Source: Clostridia bacterium (GTDB lineage Bacteria; Bacillota; Peptococcia; DRI-13; DTU073). From it: a DNA stretch of 7,458 nt. Shown here piece by piece: positions 5,669-7,458 of this stretch; positions within the stretch are counted from its first letter, which is position 1; each line of letters starts with the position of its first letter. A model generated the notes under the pieces. That model saw nothing but the letters and a program-made list of their open reading frames with translations. It ran no database searches and was not told where the DNA came from. The DNA is taken from the NCBI GenBank assembly GCA_028709105.1, contig JAQVYD010000066.1:1-7458 (forward strand). Reading direction: 5' to 3'. Position numbers and translations under genes: made by a program.

Positions 5669-6373
5669 TTATCTATTGCCCACACCCCTCAGCCTTCTCT
5701 CAGCCTCAGAAGAACGAATATACATCGGTTTTAAAGTAAAAAGATCATCCTGTTCGCCTTGCCCCAACTTTTGCTGTCCCAGCCAAGCCACACTTGCCCC
5801 TCGCGCTAGCTGCGTAAAGGCCGGCGGGAAAACTGCTTTTTTCCCGAGGGTTTCCTGCCAGATCTCTTTATAATCAGCTCCGCCATCACCGGTAAGGACA
5901 ATGGCTTTTTGATAAGCGGCAAGCTTTTGTGCCCATAAATGGGGGCTAAGGGCTTGTTCAGGCTCCAACTGCTCATAACCGGCAGCGGTGAACCTGAACA
6001 AGGCTGCATATACCTCATTTTTTCTGGCATTCATCAACGAAGAAACTAAACAGCAACAGCCCGCCTGTTGATACGCCAAAGCCAACAAAGTGGAAACACT
6101 CACCAACGGGATCTTCAGCCCTTGGGCTAAGCCCTTCGCTGTAGCCATACCTATTCTTAACCCCGTAAAAGAACCGGGTCCGCCGGAGACAGCAATCCCC
6201 TCTAAATCAGCAAGAGTAACCTTCGTTTGCTGCAAAAGGTCATCAATTAACGGTAATAACTGTTCAGAATGAGTTAAACCAATATTTAAGGTCATTTCTC
6301 CCCACAGTTTATGCCCAGACACCAACGCTACTGAAGCTATGGGAGACGAACTTTCAATTCCCAGCACAACCAT
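5669..6373 (-). CDS. tsaB: tRNA t6A biosynthesis protein TsaB
   Basis: TsaB (YeaZ/YdiC) is a catalytically inactive paralogue of TsaD that dimerises with it and is needed for TsaE binding. The 234-aa product has the family hallmarks: GIESSSPIASVAL (5-17), the signature GGPGSFTGLRIG (64-75), and MNARKNEVYAALF (114-126), a variant of the usual DARRxEVY. The metal-binding HxxxH of TsaD is absent, as expected. An unusual CCC run (106-108) sits just before the NARK motif. The start is the ATG at 6373, with AAAGGAG (6384-6390) 10 nt upstream. The first 20 nt overlap the end of tsaE in another frame, implying translational coupling. The C-terminal tail (EAERRLRGVGNR) is basic. Confidence 0.96.
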   Translation of the reverse strand: MVVLGIESSSPIASVALVSGHKLWGEMTLNIGLTHSEQLLPLIDDLLQQTKVTLADLEGIAVSGGPGSFTGLRIGMATAKGLAQGLKIPLVSVSTLLALAYQQAGCCCLVSSLMNARKNEVYAALFRFTAAGYEQLEPEQALSPHLWAQKLAAYQKAIVLTGDGGADYKEIWQETLGKKAVFPPAFTQLARGASVAWLGQQKLGQGEQDDLFTLKPMYIRSSEAERRLRGVGNR

Positions 6374-6845
6374 CTTGCGCCAACTCCTTTACCAGAGCTT
6401 TCATCGGCTCACCATGCGGATAAAAAGTAATTAAACGCCCCTCACCCATCTCCTGCCGATACAAATGTGTTATCTTTATCTGCAAATATTCAGGCGGCAA
6501 ATAAGGGCTGATTAAATCACTCCATTCAATGGCCGTTACTCCCGACCCTGTAAAATACTCTTCATAACCTAGTTCTTCAAAAGCTTCCGGGAAAGGCAGC
6601 CGATAAACATCAAAATGAGCTAAGCGTAATCTGCCCTCATAAAGATGAAGCAGCGTAAACGTCGGGCTGGTTACCGGTCCCTCAGCGCCCAGCCCCTCCG
6701 CCAAGCCTTTGACAAAATGAGTTTTACCCGCCCCTAAATCACCTTCCAAGGCCAATATTTCCCCACCTTGTAATTTTGCCCCCAGCTTTTTAGCTAGAGC
6801 AAACGTCTCTTCAGGAGAAAACGATTCATAACTATACAAAGGCAA
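6354..6845 (-). CDS. tsaE: tRNA t6A biosynthesis ATPase TsaE
   Basis: TsaE (YjeE/YdiB) is the small P-loop ATPase that binds the TsaB-TsaD complex and is required for cycling of bacterial t6A synthesis. The 163-aa product has a Walker A motif GDLGAGKT (35-42), the switch motif SPTFT (60-64), HFDVYR (77-82, Walker B region) and IEW (106-108), all typical of the family. The start is TTG at 6845, with AGGA (6854-6857) 8 nt upstream. No ATG precedes the P-loop at a better distance. It is the first gene of the t6A group, 32 nt after the amidohydrolase stop, and overlaps tsaB by 20 nt. It is intact. Confidence 0.96.
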   Translation of the reverse strand: MPLYSYESFSPEETFALAKKLGAKLQGGEILALEGDLGAGKTHFVKGLAEGLGAEGPVTSPTFTLLHLYEGRLRLAHFDVYRLPFPEAFEELGYEEYFTGSGVTAIEWSDLISPYLPPEYLQIKITHLYRQEMGEGRLITFYPHGEPMKALVKELAQDGCAGN

Positions 6846-6876
6846 CAGACACTTCCTATCTCTTGGATTTTCTTTA

Positions 6877-6905
6877 ACTATAGTTTATCATAAACTATTT
6901 GACCA
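6877..6905 (-). promoter_or_regulatory. Weak candidate promoter for the tsaE operon
   Basis: TGGTCA (6900-6905; 4 of 6) and TATAGT (6877-6882; 5 of 6) with a 17-nt spacer lie across the end of the amidohydrolase gene. A start near 6870 would give a 25-nt leader for tsaE. The spacer holds most of a perfect inverted repeat. Read-through from upstream is equally possible. Confidence 0.3.
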
Positions 6906-7458
6906 TTGATATAGACCCTTTCCACACAAGAACGCCAATCGAAAGGATGTCCCGACATTACCACGATATCGGCATCTTTACCTGCTTCCAAGCTGCCAAT
7001 TCTATGGGCAAGTTTGAGGATACGGGCAGGGTTAATGGTGATTGCCTGCAAAGCAGCTTCTTCCTTCATCCCATTCCTCACCGCCAAAGAAGCACAAAGA
7101 GGCAGATATTGCACAGGTACCACGGAATGATCTGTAGTTATCGCCACTAAAACGCCCGCCTCGCTTAAGAGAGCAGCCGTCTGCCAAGTAATTTCCGCCA
7201 ATTCTACTTTCGCTCTGCTGGAAAGAGTTGGACCTACGACCACAGGAATATTCCTCTTGAGCAGCTCCGGAATAATTTTTTGTGCTTCTGTCCCATGTTG
7301 CAAAATCATCTCAATCCCAAACTCATCCGTAATCCGTATGGCGGTAAGAATATCATCAGCCCGATGAGCATGAACACTCAAGGGGATTTTTTTCTCTAGC
7401 ACCAAAGCTAAGTTTTCCATGCCCAAATCTCGTTCAAAAACATCCCCGGAAGAAACTG
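6878..7458 (-). CDS. Metal-dependent amidohydrolase, imidazolonepropionase-like (C-terminal part)
   Basis: The frame is open to the right edge, so the N-terminus is outside the window. The 192 visible residues are the C-terminal half of a TIM-barrel amidohydrolase (COG1228-like). Visible metal or active-site residues are the histidines of VHAHRADD (visible 28-35), the QHGT histidine (54) and the aspartate of ITTDHS (106-111). The HxH and bridging lysine expected earlier are off the edge. The C-terminal signature is typical: ITINPARIL, then RIGSLEAGKDADIVV (about 139-166), then a final beta-strand domain ending GQIVYDKL. The family hydrolyses cyclic amides, peptides or related C-N bonds. The substrate cannot be told from this part, and imidazolonepropionase proper is not claimed. 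The stop TAG lies 32 nt before tsaE, and an inverted repeat covers its last codons. Confidence 0.9.
   Translation of the reverse strand, partial: VSSGDVFERDLGMENLALVLEKKIPLSVHAHRADDILTAIRITDEFGIEMILQHGTEAQKIIPELLKRNIPVVVGPTLSSRAKVELAEITWQTAALLSEAGVLVAITTDHSVVPVQYLPLCASLAVRNGMKEEAALQAITINPARILKLAHRIGSLEAGKDADIVVMSGHPFDWRSCVERVYINGQIVYDKL
6880..6898. repeat. Perfect 8-bp inverted repeat at the amidohydrolase stop codon
   Basis: ATAGTTTA-TCA-TAAACTAT (arms 6880-6887 and 6891-6898) spans the last codons and part of the stop of the amidohydrolase gene. It is AT-rich and has no T-tract after it on the minus strand, so it is not a convincing terminator. It could be an operator over the candidate tsaE promoter, or chance. 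Confidence 0.5.

Noticed and set aside
5806..6030. Minus-strand frame of 74 codons within tsaB
   Set aside because: It overlaps the well-supported tsaB in another frame and has no recognisable features.

Overview
All nine genes lie on the minus strand, so transcription runs from high to low coordinates. The right two-thirds is ordinary chromosomal housekeeping DNA of a member of the Bacillota (Firmicutes), most likely a Clostridia-type lineage. Grounds for this are the gene order tsaE-tsaB-rimI-tsaD, strong AGGAGG-type ribosome binding sites, several TTG start codons, and near-consensus sigma-A promoters. The genus cannot be named from the sequence.

Right to left, 7458-3220: the C-terminal part of a metal-dependent amidohydrolase; tsaE, tsaB and tsaD, three factors that act with TsaC (not in the window) to make N6-threonylcarbamoyl-adenosine (t6A) at position 37 of ANN-decoding tRNAs; rimI, a ribosomal-protein N-acetyltransferase, between tsaB and tsaD; and a soluble CorC/HlyC-type protein with two CBS domains. 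Spacing is tight (a 20-nt overlap, then gaps of 15 and 44 nt), as in an operon. The CBS gene may also have its own promoter inside the end of the operon.

The middle, 2868-3219, has no gene. It holds the most striking signal in the window: about ten DnaA-box-like 9-mers (consensus TTATNCACA), all in the same orientation, between 2982 and 3165. Three match the consensus perfectly and five differ by one base. There is no dnaA, dnaN or plasmid rep gene, so it is best read as a DnaA-box cluster outside oriC, which could titrate DnaA, regulate transcription, or be a cryptic or accessory origin. Immediately to its left is a near-consensus promoter (TTGTCA-17-TATAAT) firing away from the cluster into the first of three unknown genes.

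The left third, 1-2867, carries these three unrecognised genes of hydrophilic, charged, probably cytoplasmic proteins (191 aa, 323 aa and at least 366 aa, the last cut by the window edge). They are visibly more AT-rich than the tsa operon. All three start with M-G-L and align without gaps over their first 11-13 residues (L3, L10 and a hydrophobic residue 11 conserved). The first two also share a second motif ending in GETD. The third contains a recent in-frame tandem duplication of about 67 residues. The working hypothesis is a lineage-specific, possibly transferred set of co-functioning proteins with a common N-terminal targeting or docking helix, beside a DnaA-box cluster that may tie its expression to replication. 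Their function is unknown.
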